The translations under genes were made by a program, and so were the position numbers. From positions 1 through 64,000 of the forward strand of contig JAJKFJ010021919.1 of assembly GCA_027382625.1 (NCBI GenBank): 64,000 bases of DNA, given 5' to 3'. Source of the stretch: Tetmemena sp. SeJ-2015. Taxonomy: Eukaryota > Ciliophora > Spirotrichea > Sporadotrichida > Oxytrichidae. The notes under the pieces were generated by a model. The model made no database searches. It was not told where the DNA came from and saw only the letters and a list, made by a program, of their open reading frames with translations. This document shows, piece after piece, positions 35,660-46,969 of this stretch (position 1 is the stretch's first letter; each line of letters starts with the position of its first letter).

Positions 35660-38215
35660 CTTTAATAGGACTTAATCTATTGCTTGGAAGTGAATCTGCA
35701 CTTCACATATTACGAGAGTATAGAACTCCAATTATCCAATTGAATATTAATTTCACTCGCTTCACCTACAAAAGCCATGCGCCTGTCTAACTTCTCTATC
35801 ACAGGAGCACTCTTAAGAATATAAGTAAGGAGTCTATTAAAGCTGATATCTTTCATTGCCTTATAGGAATAGATAGAGAACACTGCCTTGAAAATTTAAC
35901 TCTCGTCTAAATTTTCTAAGACTATACTAAGAGAGGAGTTTAGAGAGCAAGTAAAGCTGCTGTTAGACAGGTAAGTTTAAATGTCTAGATCGATGAATTT
36001 CACAAAAGCATTATCAGTACCAAATTCCTCATTTACAAGAGCAAGCCTGCATCCTATTTCATTTCTCTGGAAAATATTCTGAATGTCACTCTAGTTGAAA
36101 TCTGTATTCACTAATGACGCTCAAATTCTTGTTTGTCTCGTAAATGAGTAAGTTTCTAGAGATGCTCTCGATCTTTAACTTCTGGATAATGAGGATTTGA
36201 TTTATTGATGGTTGGCCTTAGCTTGATAAGTTGAAGTAGGTTTCTTGATTTGTAGGACTTTCAATAGCAAAGTTCATAGTGCTACTTTGTAAAGCGTTTT
36301 GAGACATCAAACTTTCTAGATATAAGCTCTTGATAAAGTAATTGAAAGTGCAAGTGTATTTGTGAATAAGACCATCTGGGAGACTGAGTCTCTTTATTTA
36401 GCATAACTTGCTTTTACTTAAGTAAGTCAGGGGAATAGTCGTTTATGAGGTGTAGAATGAAAGAGCTGGGGTAAAATTTTCAGGGAGGTAGGCTCTAGTC
36501 AAAATCTCCAAAGTCATTTGGAGAGTGATGTCTTGATTTTAAGGACTGGGAAGTATAATCAACTAGGACTAATCTTCTAGATTAGTTACTGAACTAGATT
36601 AGACCACAACTACATTTACTTCAGCATTCTGATAAAAAGTTAAAGTAAGTTATATATTGATAGGGTACCCAGATTTTATTCACAAACGAGGATGGATTGA
36701 AGTTTATAAGTATTCTAAATGTCTTTGGACCTTGAAGTGAGTTGTTATAGAAGCAAGTTAAAGTGTCTCTCTGGAAATTTCCCTCAAGGATTTGAAAATG
36801 ACCAGTAGTGTCCTCAAGAAGCAGGCACTCTATTTCTTTACTGAAGGTGAAGAAGTTTTCTGTAAACTAAAGCTGAAAGCTATTAGTAGAAGTGTCGCTT
36901 TGAGGTTAGAAAACATCGATCAAACCAGAGTAGTTATCCACAAGTTGAGGCTTTCTCATCATGAAACCCGTGAGAGCAATCAGATCGAATGAGTCTTCTA
37001 CAACTTTCAAAGAGAAGGGTCTTAAATCTAGCTGCCCCACTTTTTAGGAGAGCTAATTCATGAGTTCTGGAGTTTGAAGGAACCTGCACTCGTAGAAATA
37101 GCTATCGTACTCTCTTCTTTAAGTGCCCTTCACAAAAATTATAATTTGTAAAACTTAAACAACTGAAGGTTGGTGTGCTATCACTGTAATTGAGTCTTGA
37201 ATGAAAATACTTTCTGCTTTCAAGTCCATTGGCTTTCTTTCATAGCACGCATTTTAAATCTTGAATCTCTTGATCTCCTTAAGAATTAATCCCTGTATCT
37301 TGGTAAATTGAATCAATGCTTGGAGCAGACACATTCTAAAACGAGAAAATAAAATTTCATTTAAACATTGACGCTGATATATTTGTCTGCTAGGGAAATC
37401 GGTTGGTAGCTCTCATCGTAAATTAGGAAATGTTCTGTCTGAAATTAGAGTCAAGAGAATCAGTCTGCGAGAGGAGTGATCTCTAATCTGTATTCATTGA
37501 GAAGTCAAAGGACTTTGAGACTATCATTTGAGAGTAGTGCTTCATTTGAGCTACGGGAGTGTCTTGCCTGTAAGTTCGAACTTAAGCCTGATACTCGAGT
37601 TAATCAAAAAATATTTGACAATGATTATTAGTTTTTGAGTTGGCGTAAATGTCGTCTGGAAAGGCTATTGTGAATTCCAGATCAGCAAGCAGCCCCTAGT
37701 GCTATTGAAAAGAGAGCGTAGGGTAATCACTTATCTGAAGGTAGCTCAGAGTTTTCTTTTGGAACATTCACAGATACTTGCTCGCATCAAGTTCTATAGC
37801 TGATTACTCTTGGGAAGCGCTAATCAATTAAAGTTCCAGCTAAGGTAAACTCTTAATGAGCAATTAATAATTGACATATTTATTTCATTTTTGGATTTAC
37901 TAGTTAGGTTTGAGTAATGGAGATTTGGTCAGACTGAGGTCGGATCAAGTCTTCTGAGCCTAGCTGCAGCTTGAACTACAATTATTTGGCCTGAGAGAAC
38001 CACTAGTCATCTGCATCCACTATAAAGAGTAATTAGAAACTTTTATTCTCACCTTGGTCTTAAGAGTTTTACGCATGTCCCTTCTGGGAAACAATTAGAA
38101 GAGCCACGCAAAGTATAGTTATAAGCCTCCTACTCGATAAAGATAAGGAGGAGTTAAGATTGTGTTTATATTTATAGAGTTGGCGGGAGCTGGTTAATTT
38201 TTAGTTTGACTCCAT
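35660..38215 (-). CDS. Secreted protein with TIG-like repeats
   Basis: Starts MESNQKLTSSRQLY at 38215. A signal peptide is plain: basic residues, then LITILCVALLIVSQKGHA with cleavage likely before QN. Later blocks include QFKLQLGSEDLIRPQSD, ADLEFTIAFPDDIYANSK, ECRFLQTPELMNQLSQ, RDTLTCFYNNSLQGPKTFRI and, near the C-terminus, APVIEKLDRRMAFVGEAS with YVKCRFTS. The last pair (P-x-I start, K-C-R-F strand) matches the IPT/TIG pattern of the giant gene at 1-18288, so I regard it as a related but smaller secreted protein. Frame breaks near 37230, 37370 and 36620 and near 38040 are unresolved introns or IESs. The 3' end meets the convergent coiled-coil gene and is not fixed. No membrane anchor was seen in the parts I translated. 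Confidence 0.55.
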
Positions 38216-38464
38216 TCTAGAATTATTATATTCACTTGGACTAGGAGTAGGAGTATTTTATATTGGTTGTTGGAATTGAGCCAATACAATCGCGTCTTTC
38301 AAATATTATCACTTGTTTAGATTCTTGTTTAGATTATCATAATCTAATCCTTATTTTCTTAATCATCTTTAAGAGACTTGGATGTTAATTTTCAACATGG
38401 AAATGGAAGAGAATGATTTGGTGATATTATAGAGGAAGTGCAAAAATAAATATACTTATAATCG

Positions 38465-40250
38465 ATGGGTAACTTGTCATGCGTGGAGAGGGACAAAACT
38501 AATGGGCCAGGCTTGGGCAAGCACTCAGGCTCCAAGCAGATTCTGGACTTCGAGAACAAGATAGAGAACGAGAAGAAGGAGGTCAACTTGATCCCCCGTA
38601 AGAGAGACTTCTTCAACTTCTACAAGTTCGTGCATGCAAACGCAAGGACGAGAAACACAGTCTGAGAAATGTGTAATGAGTAGTTGTGTAAATATTTGTG
38701 AGAGTCTGGACATGCAGTACTTTAACATAAGGAGGGCGAAAGCAGTTAACTCCAAGAAGCAAAAGACATACCTGGTCAAGGAGTGCCGCAAATTCCATCT
38801 TAATAAGGTCATCCGCTAACTTACCATGAACGAAGTCAACTTCGTCAACACTATTGTAAGTTGAAGAATACTTAGTATTTAAACTCTTGCTAATTGTTCC
38901 ATTGCCCGATCTGTTACTGTTAAGCTCCTGAGCTCATAACCTTTTTCTAGAGTCATATAAACATCCACTCTCCAATTGAGATGTACGAGGACAAAGACAA
39001 ACTGTACCTGGTATATGAGGAGTTGCAAGGAGGCACTTACTGGATCTAGTAAACAACTGCATAACCAACGATCTGAGGTTGACTAATGAGGAAATAGGTG
39101 CTATCATCTTCCAGCTGGCAGCAGTGCTACACTTCATGCACCAGAAGGGCTACGTCCACAGAGACCTCAAGCCGGAGAACATAGGCTTCGAGAAGGAGAA
39201 CGACTTCCGCTCCCTCAAGCTCACCTCCTTCCTCACAGTCAAGAAGAAGACCGACAGTGAGACCCTCACTGGCATCAACGGCTCCTACCTTTACATGGCA
39301 CCTGAGATGCTCATGGGTGAAGCATACTCAGAGAAGGTGGACATCTGGTCACTGGGGCTGATTATGTACATGCTCATCACTCAGCGCCACCCCCTTGGCT
39401 ACTTTGATAACGAGGTCTCCCGCTAAAACTTGAAGGATAAGCTAATCGAGAAATTCAATTCGTGCCTAGGGATGAACTCATAGACTTTAACTCAGATGAG
39501 TTCCTCAACTTCTCCAACATTGTCCCTGAACTGGTCAAGAAAATTGAAAATCAAGTTTATCTTATCAGTATAGCTTCTATTCATATTATTGTGAAATGGT
39601 GGAGGTGAAGCCAAGAAAGAGGGTGACAGCACGTGACGTGATGGTGAACAAGTGGGTGAGTGAGAACAGCAAGAACTACAAGCGCAAGGTGCTCTCTGAC
39701 CTCCGCAAGGTCAACAAGAACGTCTAGTACAACGCGGCCTTCCTGGCTTTCAAGGCCAAGAAGATCAAGAAAGCACTCTTCTCCTACTTCGCAAACGTGC
39801 TCGCAACAGCTGAGGACAAGGACATGTTCACTGAGATGTTCCGCATGATGGACGTGGACGGCGATGGTATTCTTACCTCCGACGAGTTCGAGCAAGCTAT
39901 GGTCCGCTTCCAGCAGGTCCAGAACGGAGAGAATATCAGGGAGATTACCAAGAGCATCATCAAGAAGGGACAGAGTATGGAGCTGCACGAGTTCATCAAC
40001 TCAGCCAATAGTGTTCAACCTAATCCAGCAGGACTAGGAGAAGGTGCTAAGGCAGATGTTCAACGCACTGGACTCTGAGGGCAACGATGAGGTGGAGCTG
40101 GACGACCTGGTGGAGATCTTCAAGGACCAGGGTCTGCCCGACGTGTACATCCAGATGATTGTGGACTACTGTGACCAGGACAAGAACAGCAAGATCTCCT
40201 ATGAGGAGTTCAGGGAGTTCATCATAAAGGAGGACCAGTTTAATCTTTGA
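38465..40250 (+). CDS. CDPK-like protein with degenerate kinase domain and EF-hands
   Basis: Starts MGNLSCVERDK: Gly2 and Cys6 fit N-myristoylation plus palmitoylation. A kinase domain follows with a weak Gly loop (SGQYFNIRRAKA after repair), VAIK-type Lys in TYLVKE, intact HRDLKPEN, MAPEM and DIWSLGL. The DFG metal site is replaced by SFL in LKLTSFLTVKK, so catalysis is doubtful; it looks like a pseudokinase or an unusual active kinase. The C-terminal part has EF-hands: DVDGDGILTSDE is canonical, a second is degenerate, DSEGNDEVELDD lacks the final Glu, and DQDKNSKISYEE is near-canonical. One GT-AG intron, 38856-38950 (95 nt). Three well-defined pointer excisions (39452, 39557, 39996) plus unresolved breaks near 38640-38720 and 39038. 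GC content and use of C/G-ending codons are visibly higher than in neighbours, as in a highly expressed gene. TGA stop at 40248-40250. Confidence 0.82.
39452..39461. other. Tandem pointer AATTC-AATTC (zero-spacer IES)
   Basis: Two AATTC copies abut (39452-39456, 39457-39461). Removing one gives IEKFVPRDELIDFNSDEF in frame; keeping both frameshifts the kinase. Either an IES with no internal sequence or a 5 bp tandem duplication. Confidence 0.65.
39557..39566. other. Tandem pointer TTATC-TTATC (zero-spacer IES)
   Basis: Two abutting TTATC copies (39557-39561, 39562-39566). Removing one gives IENQVYQYSFYSYYCEMVEV, leading into the conserved end of the kinase domain PRKRVTARD. Confidence 0.6.
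39996..40019. other. IES, pointer TCAAC
   Basis: TCAAC at 39996-40000 and 40015-40019, spacing 19 bp. Excision gives ELHEFINLIQQDQEKVLRQ, the expected link between the second and third EF-hands. Clear frame and motif restoration. Confidence 0.75.
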
Positions 40251-40481
40251 GCAACATCCTATCTCTATATATCCACCCTCTTTCGAGCTTTTGTAACTCT
40301 ACTACTATTTTGAATTGATTTGACTGCTATTTGAAATTTCCTATCTTTCTTAAGTTCCACGTTTTTGCTTTCAATTGACTTCATTTAATTACAAAGTGGC
40401 AGGGGTTCTATTTACTTTAGATGAGAAGTACTTAAGAATGTGAATGAGCGATGGGTGTAATTATTATACTCGCAAATAAAC

Positions 40482-42269
40482 ATGATGAAAAGAGCTTTCC
40501 AAAGTCTGCTTTTAAAACACATGAGCAGCGACATTGCCACCATGCCTTTTTTAGTAATCAGCAGAGTCCCTACCTCCCGTTTCTCAACTGCTGAAGCAAC
40601 CAAGCCTACCCAACACACTGATACTTAACAAGTAGAAACAGAAGAAGCAGAGGTCAATTCCAATTTTAGCTCAAGCACATTTAAGCAGAGCAAACAAGAA
40701 AGCAAGAAGAGCGCAGAGAAGAAGAAGTAGCAAGCCATTTAGTCAGCTGATAAGAGGAGGAAACCCATGATTATGGTGACTGAGTATGGAGAGCTGCTCA
40801 ATATCAAGCCCATGATTAAGGCCAAGAAGGATATCGATTACAGGCAAGTCCACATGATTGGGGATAACACTAAGGCTGTTGATCTAGTTAAGAAGATGCA
40901 CTCCAACCCCAATATTAAAAATAGAGTAGATCTAAGATAGATTTTTATTTAATATGTTCTTCTTGTTCGACCCTAAGGGCCACTACATAAATGCACAGTC
41001 TCTCTACGCATCTATGAAACGAAATGTCAGTGAAAGCTTCTATGGAAATCCTAAGAAGAAGAACTATGACGCTAATCCATACAAGGATACTGTTTTTGAA
41101 AAATGCCAACTCCCTAACTAGATCTTCAATCCAAATTAATAAACTTAATAAAACTATAATGCTCAATTATGGAAGTCTATTTTCTTTATTATTGAATGTG
41201 AACAGGATGGTGAAGATGAACATAAAGCAAAGTCTTTCTCGAATGGGCTACTTGGCTTTAAGAGATGGAAAGGTGGAGTTAAATCCCAAGGGTCGCCCAG
41301 AAGTAGTTGACATGAAGAGCATCTTGAAAGACATGGAATAGGATTTTGCTCTGGGAAGTTTCGATAGGCCAGACTACTTCGTGCCTTTCCCATTCCTAGA
41401 AGGACTTCTCTCATTTGAAAGTATGCGCACTCAAGGCATCAAAATCAGAAGCCTCTCAGACAGACTGATATACCCCTAGTATGGAGTATTCGCTCCCACC
41501 TCCTAAGACTACTTAGACCTCTTCTCTAACTACCTGAAGCAAGCACAAAGCGTATTTTAACAGTATAGAACTATGGCTGACCTAGGGTGTGGAACTGGTA
41601 TCCTTCCCATCCTTGCGAAAGAGGTAGGCAACTTCTAAGGGAAAGTATATGCTTTCGACAAAGAGGAGAACTGCGTGGAAGCTGCAAGGTAAAACTCCTC
41701 CATCTTTGGCATCACCATGGACAAATTCAAGGGAGTGGAAATCGATCTGCAAGAGTTCTATTACTCCACAACTGGCGAAGTCAGCTAATAACGCAGCGAA
41801 TTCTTCAAAGAAATCTGCACTGAACTCTAGTAAGTTGTTCAACACTTCTAATAACTTAATTTTTAGGCTCCCTCTGAAATACGACCTGATAACTTGCAAC
41901 CCACCTTGGATACCAGCAGAGCACATAGTTGACTCAAGTCCTCTCGACAACGGAGTTTATGACCCTAAGGAAGGTTTCCTGATCTCCTCTCTTAACTTTG
42001 CCAGTAATCTATTACCCATTTCTCCTCATCATTTATCTTTAGACGTGCATCTTTCCCAGAAAGGAGAAATGCTACTTATCTACAGCGATCTCGCTCACAT
42101 TCTTGGACTGCAAGATCAGAAGAGAGTCTTCTAACTCGCTCAGTAATTCAATCTTAAGGCAGAGCTCATAGATAAGACAAGTCTACAAGCTAATAAAAAG
42201 GCCAACGACCCACTTAAAAATGTCAAGAAGGAGGCACTAGTGCATCTCTACAGAATCACAAGGGCTTGA
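40482..42269 (+). CDS. Class I SAM-dependent methyltransferase, probably mitochondrial
   Basis: The start MMKRAFQSLLLKHM followed by SRVPTSRFSTAEA is a typical amphipathic, basic mitochondrial presequence. A Lys/Gln-rich linker follows, then the methyltransferase core: MADLGCGTGILPILAKE (motif I), KVYAFDKEENCVEAARQN (motif II), and YDLITCNPPWIPAEH. The NPPW motif is the NPPY/NPPW catalytic signature of N-methyltransferases acting on Gln, adenine or guanine amino groups (HemK/PrmC and RsmC-like groups). After it come GYDPKEG-like GVYDPKEGFLISSL and a C-terminal GEMLLIYSDLAHILG. An intron of 33 nt with GT-AG ends is near 41832-41864 and another near 40925-40965. A TCT-bounded 4 bp excision at 41233 fixes one frame break. 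Substrate unknown. Stop TGA 42267-42269. Confidence 0.75.
41233..41239. other. Possible micro-IES, pointer TCT
   Basis: TCT at 41233 and 41237, spacing 4 bp. Excision joins EDEHKAKS to RMGYLALRDGKVELNP. The pointer is short, so a sequencing indel is a real alternative. Confidence 0.4.
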
Positions 42270-42413
42270 GAGCTTAAAGCAACTATCTATAGAGAATTTA
42301 ATTAGTCTACTTTCATCAATTTCTTAATCAGAGTCTCTTATAGAAGAAGAAAAGTAATAGATCTTAAATAAAATACTTGCTTAGGTTATTGGCTTAGTGT
42401 AGAGTGTTTTATT

Positions 42414-45400
42414 TCACTTAAGAATAGATAGACTCATCTCAAACTGCTCGATCTCGTTTCTGAGTAGCTAGAGGAAGTGAGTGTTCTCTGAGTCCTTTTG
42501 TCTCTCTAGGATGGCTCTCAGCTTCTCAAGGTCGCTCTCTCTGCAGAGGAAAGTTGGGGTAAGCTATAACAAGTAAAATATGATATAATTATTAGGTAAA
42601 TTGTATGTTAATTATAGAGGAAGAACTGATTTGCATAGTCTCTGTGGTGCATGGCAAACACGCTCTCTAGTTGCTCATAGAAGAGATCTGCTATTTCCTC
42701 ACACAGGGCTTGATTGTTGAAGTCATACAGGTAGCGGGAAGAAGCCTCCAGTCCCTTGATATTTTAATAAGGTGATCTATCATTACTTAATAACTTCTCT
42801 TAATATTGAAGACATTTCCGTTGACATACTTATTCCACAGATCTAGTTTAGTTTGCGAGTCAGGCAATCTAAATGACCGTTATGAATCCTATAGAAGATT
42901 TTGATAAGTTATTGAATGAGGCTGTACAGCCAAACTCTTCAAGCACATCCATGTCTGAGAAGTCAACTTACTTTTCCTTCTCCAACAACTCTTGTTTGTA
43001 CTCAAGGTCAATAGATGGGTTGATGAAGATCAACTTTAGCACAAGTAATATACATTACTATAGTGTAACATAATATTAGCAGTTGATACCTCTGTTCCTT
43101 CTTGAGAGAGATCCTCTTCTTGGGGAGTTTGATCTCACCCTCTCTCAGCCACTTGAGCACCAGCTCTGATATTCCATTTGAAACATTGTCGCCTTGAGGG
43201 ATGTAGATCATGAGAGCCAGCATTTCTTAGAGCAGTAGGACCTCTAAGGACTGAGTGGGACAGTTAGTGTCCAGCTTAGTCATGAACATCTTCTGCAGGG
43301 AGGCAGCTACAATAGAGCGCCTTGAAGCAGAGGTCAGGTACTTCAGAACATACTTTAAAAAGATGCAAGTCTCAAAGACATTATTGAGGTAAATTAGTAA
43401 CTGTAGAGTAGTCAGGGTGGTGGTCATGGTGTACTCCTCAGTCTCTTGCAAGAAATGATCTTCGATGCACTTAATGAACTCAGCTGGCTTCACCACGTTT
43501 ATCTTTAGGTTGTCAACAAGTAAGTAAAACCTTATTCTCATTCAATATGTCATTCATATTGGTTGTCACAGAGGATTCTCCAAATGTAGCTTCTGCTCTG
43601 ATCGCTCTTTACTTTGGAGAGATTAGCCAGGAAGAATTTCAGAGACTCTGGGTCGAGTACCACTCTGGCATAGCCCTTGTTGTTAGCATTTAGAAGTATA
43701 GCAGCTGGTTGCTTCTCTAGGCCTGAAACCACGTCACGGGACTGAGCATCTGGAACCACTCTGATATCTGGGTAGATCTTCTCATTGCAGTCCTTGTCAA
43801 AGACTGCAACATCAATCTACAAAAAGAAGATAAATATAATCCGAAGAATCAATGAGCTGCTCGTGGTAGATCTAGTCTCCATGTCTTGGGAAACTCTAAT
43901 TGATATGGATGGTATAAGCCAATCTGCCTGCTCTCTTCTCGATCTCAGCTACTAGCTCATTCAATGTAAAATGTGATAACTCATTTAAAAACTTAGCAGG
44001 CTTTTGATTGACACCAGACTTGGTGAGCCAGGAATCAGTCCACTCTTGAAGGTTGAAATCCTATTCCCTCTTGGTCAAAGCGATCTGCAGAGATTCTATG
44101 AAGTCAGTGAGAGTTGTAATCTAGAATTGGTGCATCCAATTATATTCTTATGCATAGAATATCCTCTTTGATTTAAATGTGCTTGTCGAAGTAGATTTTG
44201 ATGCCATCACGCATGACCTCTCTGCCAAGGAAATGGTCCATCTACAGTAAGAAGCAAGCACCCTTGCGGTAGCAAATCTTATCGTAGGCATTGATTGCAT
44301 CGTGGGTGTGGTTCACAGTCACTTGCACTGGATGTGTAGTTGAACGGGTGTCCTCATTCAGAGCCTCAGTCAAGAAATGATAAGAATACGAATATTCTAA
44401 ACTCACATTTTAAATGGAGGGCTATTTGCTGAGAACCTTTCACATATCTGAACTCCTCACACTCAGTTAAGCAAATGCAAGCTGAGTATTCTGTAAGATT
44501 TAAAGAATTATTAAATTAGATTCTGCAAAACTTTCCTTAAGCCAGAGGTCGTTCCACCATCTCATAGTCACTAAATCTCCAAACCACATGTACAAAATAA
44601 TTTATAGTTTAAATATCTCTCTATTATAAATGTGAGAGAGCTCGTGAACAGATACCTTATACCACATTTGGAATTCAAAGAAGGACTTCTCGTCATTGGC
44701 TCTCATGAAGGAGTCTCTCATCATGATGCAGCCAGGGTTCTCCATGCCTGAAATACGGAACTCAGGAATAAATACCTGGTCATATTTCTTGAAAGGGAAT
44801 GGGGTTTGGAAGAAATCCTCGAAAAAGCGAACTGCAATCTCCAAGGTCTTAAATCTCTCGTTAACATCTGCTAAAGAAAAGATAAAAGGAGAGTGCACTC
44901 AAATTTTAAGTTATTTTAGAGATCTGCGAATTAGACTTTAGACTTTCTGCAGTAGATCTTCATAGGTACATGGAAACCGCTTTCGCTGGTGAAAGTCACA
45001 TATGGCCCTGCTGCCATAGCATAGATGTAGGTGCTTATAGCAGGTGTTGCCTCGAACAATATCAACTCGCCCTAAGTCTCATCTATCTGCAAACGCTCTA
45101 TCGAAATATGAAGTGTTTAAATGAACGCTCAAGTGCTCCAAGCAAGTGTTCCTGCTCAATAATTGACTTGGCAATGGTGCTTTCAAGTGAGAGAGTCTAT
45201 TTGATGCTATCATTTGCAATCACCTCCCACTTTTTATCTGGGGTTACTACAGACAACTTCAGGGGTGCTCTCAAGCTAGGCTGGTCAAAGCATGGGAACC
45301 ATCTGTGGCAAAAGAAGGGTTGTAAAAATTGAATGTTGTTGATCTTTCTTTGATACTGCAGAGTTGGAGACATACTTGTTGGTGAATCTAACTGAGACTC

Positions 45401-45911
45401 TGTTCATCTGATTCACATTCAAGTTGTACGATGGAAGGTTTATTCTGTGCTTTGAAAGCAAAGGACATATTTTCTTAGTCTTTCAATTAAAAAGTCCTTG
45501 TTCTTTGTCGAATTTTGGTACCATTGACTAGCAAGTCAGACAATGATTGTGTGTTACTTCATTCATATAGCATCATTTGTATTTCCTTGGAAGTCCAGGA
45601 ACAAATCTCCCTTCTCTTTATCGCATAGGTAGAAATCAATAGTCACTCTGCCCTCTTTCAATTTAATTTGTTAAAATACCTCATTTATTTTGTGCCCTCG
45701 AAGGTCTCTCCCTTTTGCAACTTAGAAAGTCTAGTCATACTTGGCGTTAGCGATCTTGTCGTTTTAGGTCTTGAGGTAATTTCAGATTACGAATTTAACT
45801 CTATAGAGAGATTAGACCCTTGGGCTAAATAAATAAATAATTAGTTTCTTTACACAAAGATATGTAATTTATTTACTTCGATTTTCATCATAATCATCCT
45901 CATCAATCATA
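42414..45911 (-). CDS. M1-family zinc aminopeptidase
   Basis: Removes N-terminal amino acids from peptides, usually in the cytosol. Visible blocks: [11 protein letters not shown] start at 45911; [20 protein letters not shown] of the N-terminal beta domain; the substrate-binding [15 protein letters not shown] (GxMEN motif); the zinc site VHELSHMWFGDLV joined across an insert, with the third ligand in [14 protein letters not shown] (HExxH-x18-E); and a helical C-terminal domain ending [11 protein letters not shown] before TGA at 42414-42416. All catalytic residues seen are intact. First intron about 45828-45877 (GT-AG); several more short interruptions through 43.5-44.5 kb and 45.4-45.7 kb were not all resolved. 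An ATGT-bounded insert at 44588-44633 splits the zinc motif. No signal peptide was seen. Confidence 0.85.
44588..44633. other. Putative IES splitting the HExxH zinc motif, pointer ATGT (ACAT on coding strand)
   Basis: ATGT at 44588-44591 and 44630-44633, spacing 42 bp, with no GT-AG edges. Excision gives [19 protein letters not shown], the standard M1 sequence. Without it the second zinc His is followed by unrelated residues. Confidence 0.65.
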
Positions 45912-45977
45912 AAGAACAAATTTAACGAATAAAATTTTAAATCCTCTGTCTATTAAAAATAAACAGAAACTTATAAA

Positions 45978-46900
45978 ATGAGATCAAGGAGGCTTCAACA
46001 AGCGATCATAGTTTCAGCTGCTTTCTGCATCTCATACTTGAACTGCGAAAGAGTATTCTTAGATGACTATTGCAGAGTCTAACTTGATCACAAGTACTAC
46101 AACTTGGAAAAAAGACAAATAGAGTTTTGAAGATGCAAAAATTATTATGATGAAATTTCTTTCATTTCTAAATCCATTGGATGTGTGTAGAGATGGGATG
46201 CGGGATTATGCTCATCTCACTCGGCCAGATGACAGCTGCGTTCATTTCACGCAAGACAATAATAAGGGCCTGTTCAAGGAGCTGCTTCAATCTTCCTTTG
46301 TAGATTTCATAAGCGAGGATGAGAAAAGTTTAGGAGTGCAAGTCATCTATGAGAACTCAGCTGCTCAAGAATAGATTTTTACAGCTGAAGAAAATAAGAC
46401 ACCCTACTCCTTAAGGATAAATCTACTCTGTGATATGAACTTTGAAGAGCCAATCTAATCATAGCAATAAAGTTTGTTATTCGTCTGGACTGATGTGGGA
46501 ATTCATTGAAATGTTTTATATATACTTTGGAATTTATATCTTCTCTAAGTACATATACCCTGAATCATCTAACAAGATTTGTGCTATTGTCTGCTGTGTT
46601 GAGACAGTTTTATTCTCAGAATAAGAAATATTAATAAACTTGGATGGATCGCTCCCTCTCTTGTTAGGTTTTAAGTTTGTATCTCTCTCTTAAAAAAGGT
46701 TACAGACTTTATAATAGGAGCTCAAGCAGTTAATCTTAAAAACACTCGACCATCTCAAAAATAATATATTTTAGGAAAGTGGGAATTCATTTTCTTCCTA
46801 TCAACTGTTGCTCTTATAACAGTGGTCTCATTTTTCTTCCAGTATCGCTATCAGATCAACAAATCGATATCCTAAAAATAGAATTTCTAATAACCCTTCA
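45978..46900 (+). CDS. Membrane protein with MRH (mannose-6-phosphate receptor homology)-like domain
   Basis: Starts MRSRRLQQAIIVSAAFCISY, a signal peptide, followed by CERVFLDDYCRVQLDHKYYN. The luminal part has CVHFTQDNNKGLFKELL, GVQVIYENSAAQEQIFT and YSLRINLLCDMNFEEP, which follow the MRH pattern D-N, G-x-x-V-x-Y-x-x-G, R/S-x-x-I/L-x-L-x-C-D. The usual Cys after the Y-x-N-G turn is missing (ENSAAQ). A membrane segment lies near 46790-46860 (FIFLPIVALITVVSFFFQY), then a short basic tail. Such proteins act as lysosomal or autophagy sorting receptors (M6PR, Atg27); I infer a similar trafficking role. Frames change near 46125 and between 46460 and 46770, so introns or IESs are present. The end is approximate because the last frame stays open. 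Confidence 0.5.
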
Positions 46901-46969
46901 CATACTTAGCTTTCAAAATAATGTATTCGATAAGAAATAAAGGAAAATTAGTTGGAATTGATTATATAT

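Noticed and set aside
39030..39045. A pointer-based explanation for the frame break at GGT-LLDLV in the kinase
   Set aside because: The only matching repeat of the right phase (GCA, 8 bp apart) would delete the conserved Gly-Gly; a simple indel or an unidentified junction is as likely, so no IES is claimed.
39581..39988. 135-codon minus-strand open frame
   Set aside because: It is antisense to EF-hand coding sequence with strong codon bias, which creates long shadow frames.
38465..40250. CDPK-like gene as a plain pseudogene
   Set aside because: Motifs between the breaks are fully conserved and most breaks coincide with direct repeats whose collapse restores the frame; a decaying gene would also show substitutions and stops.
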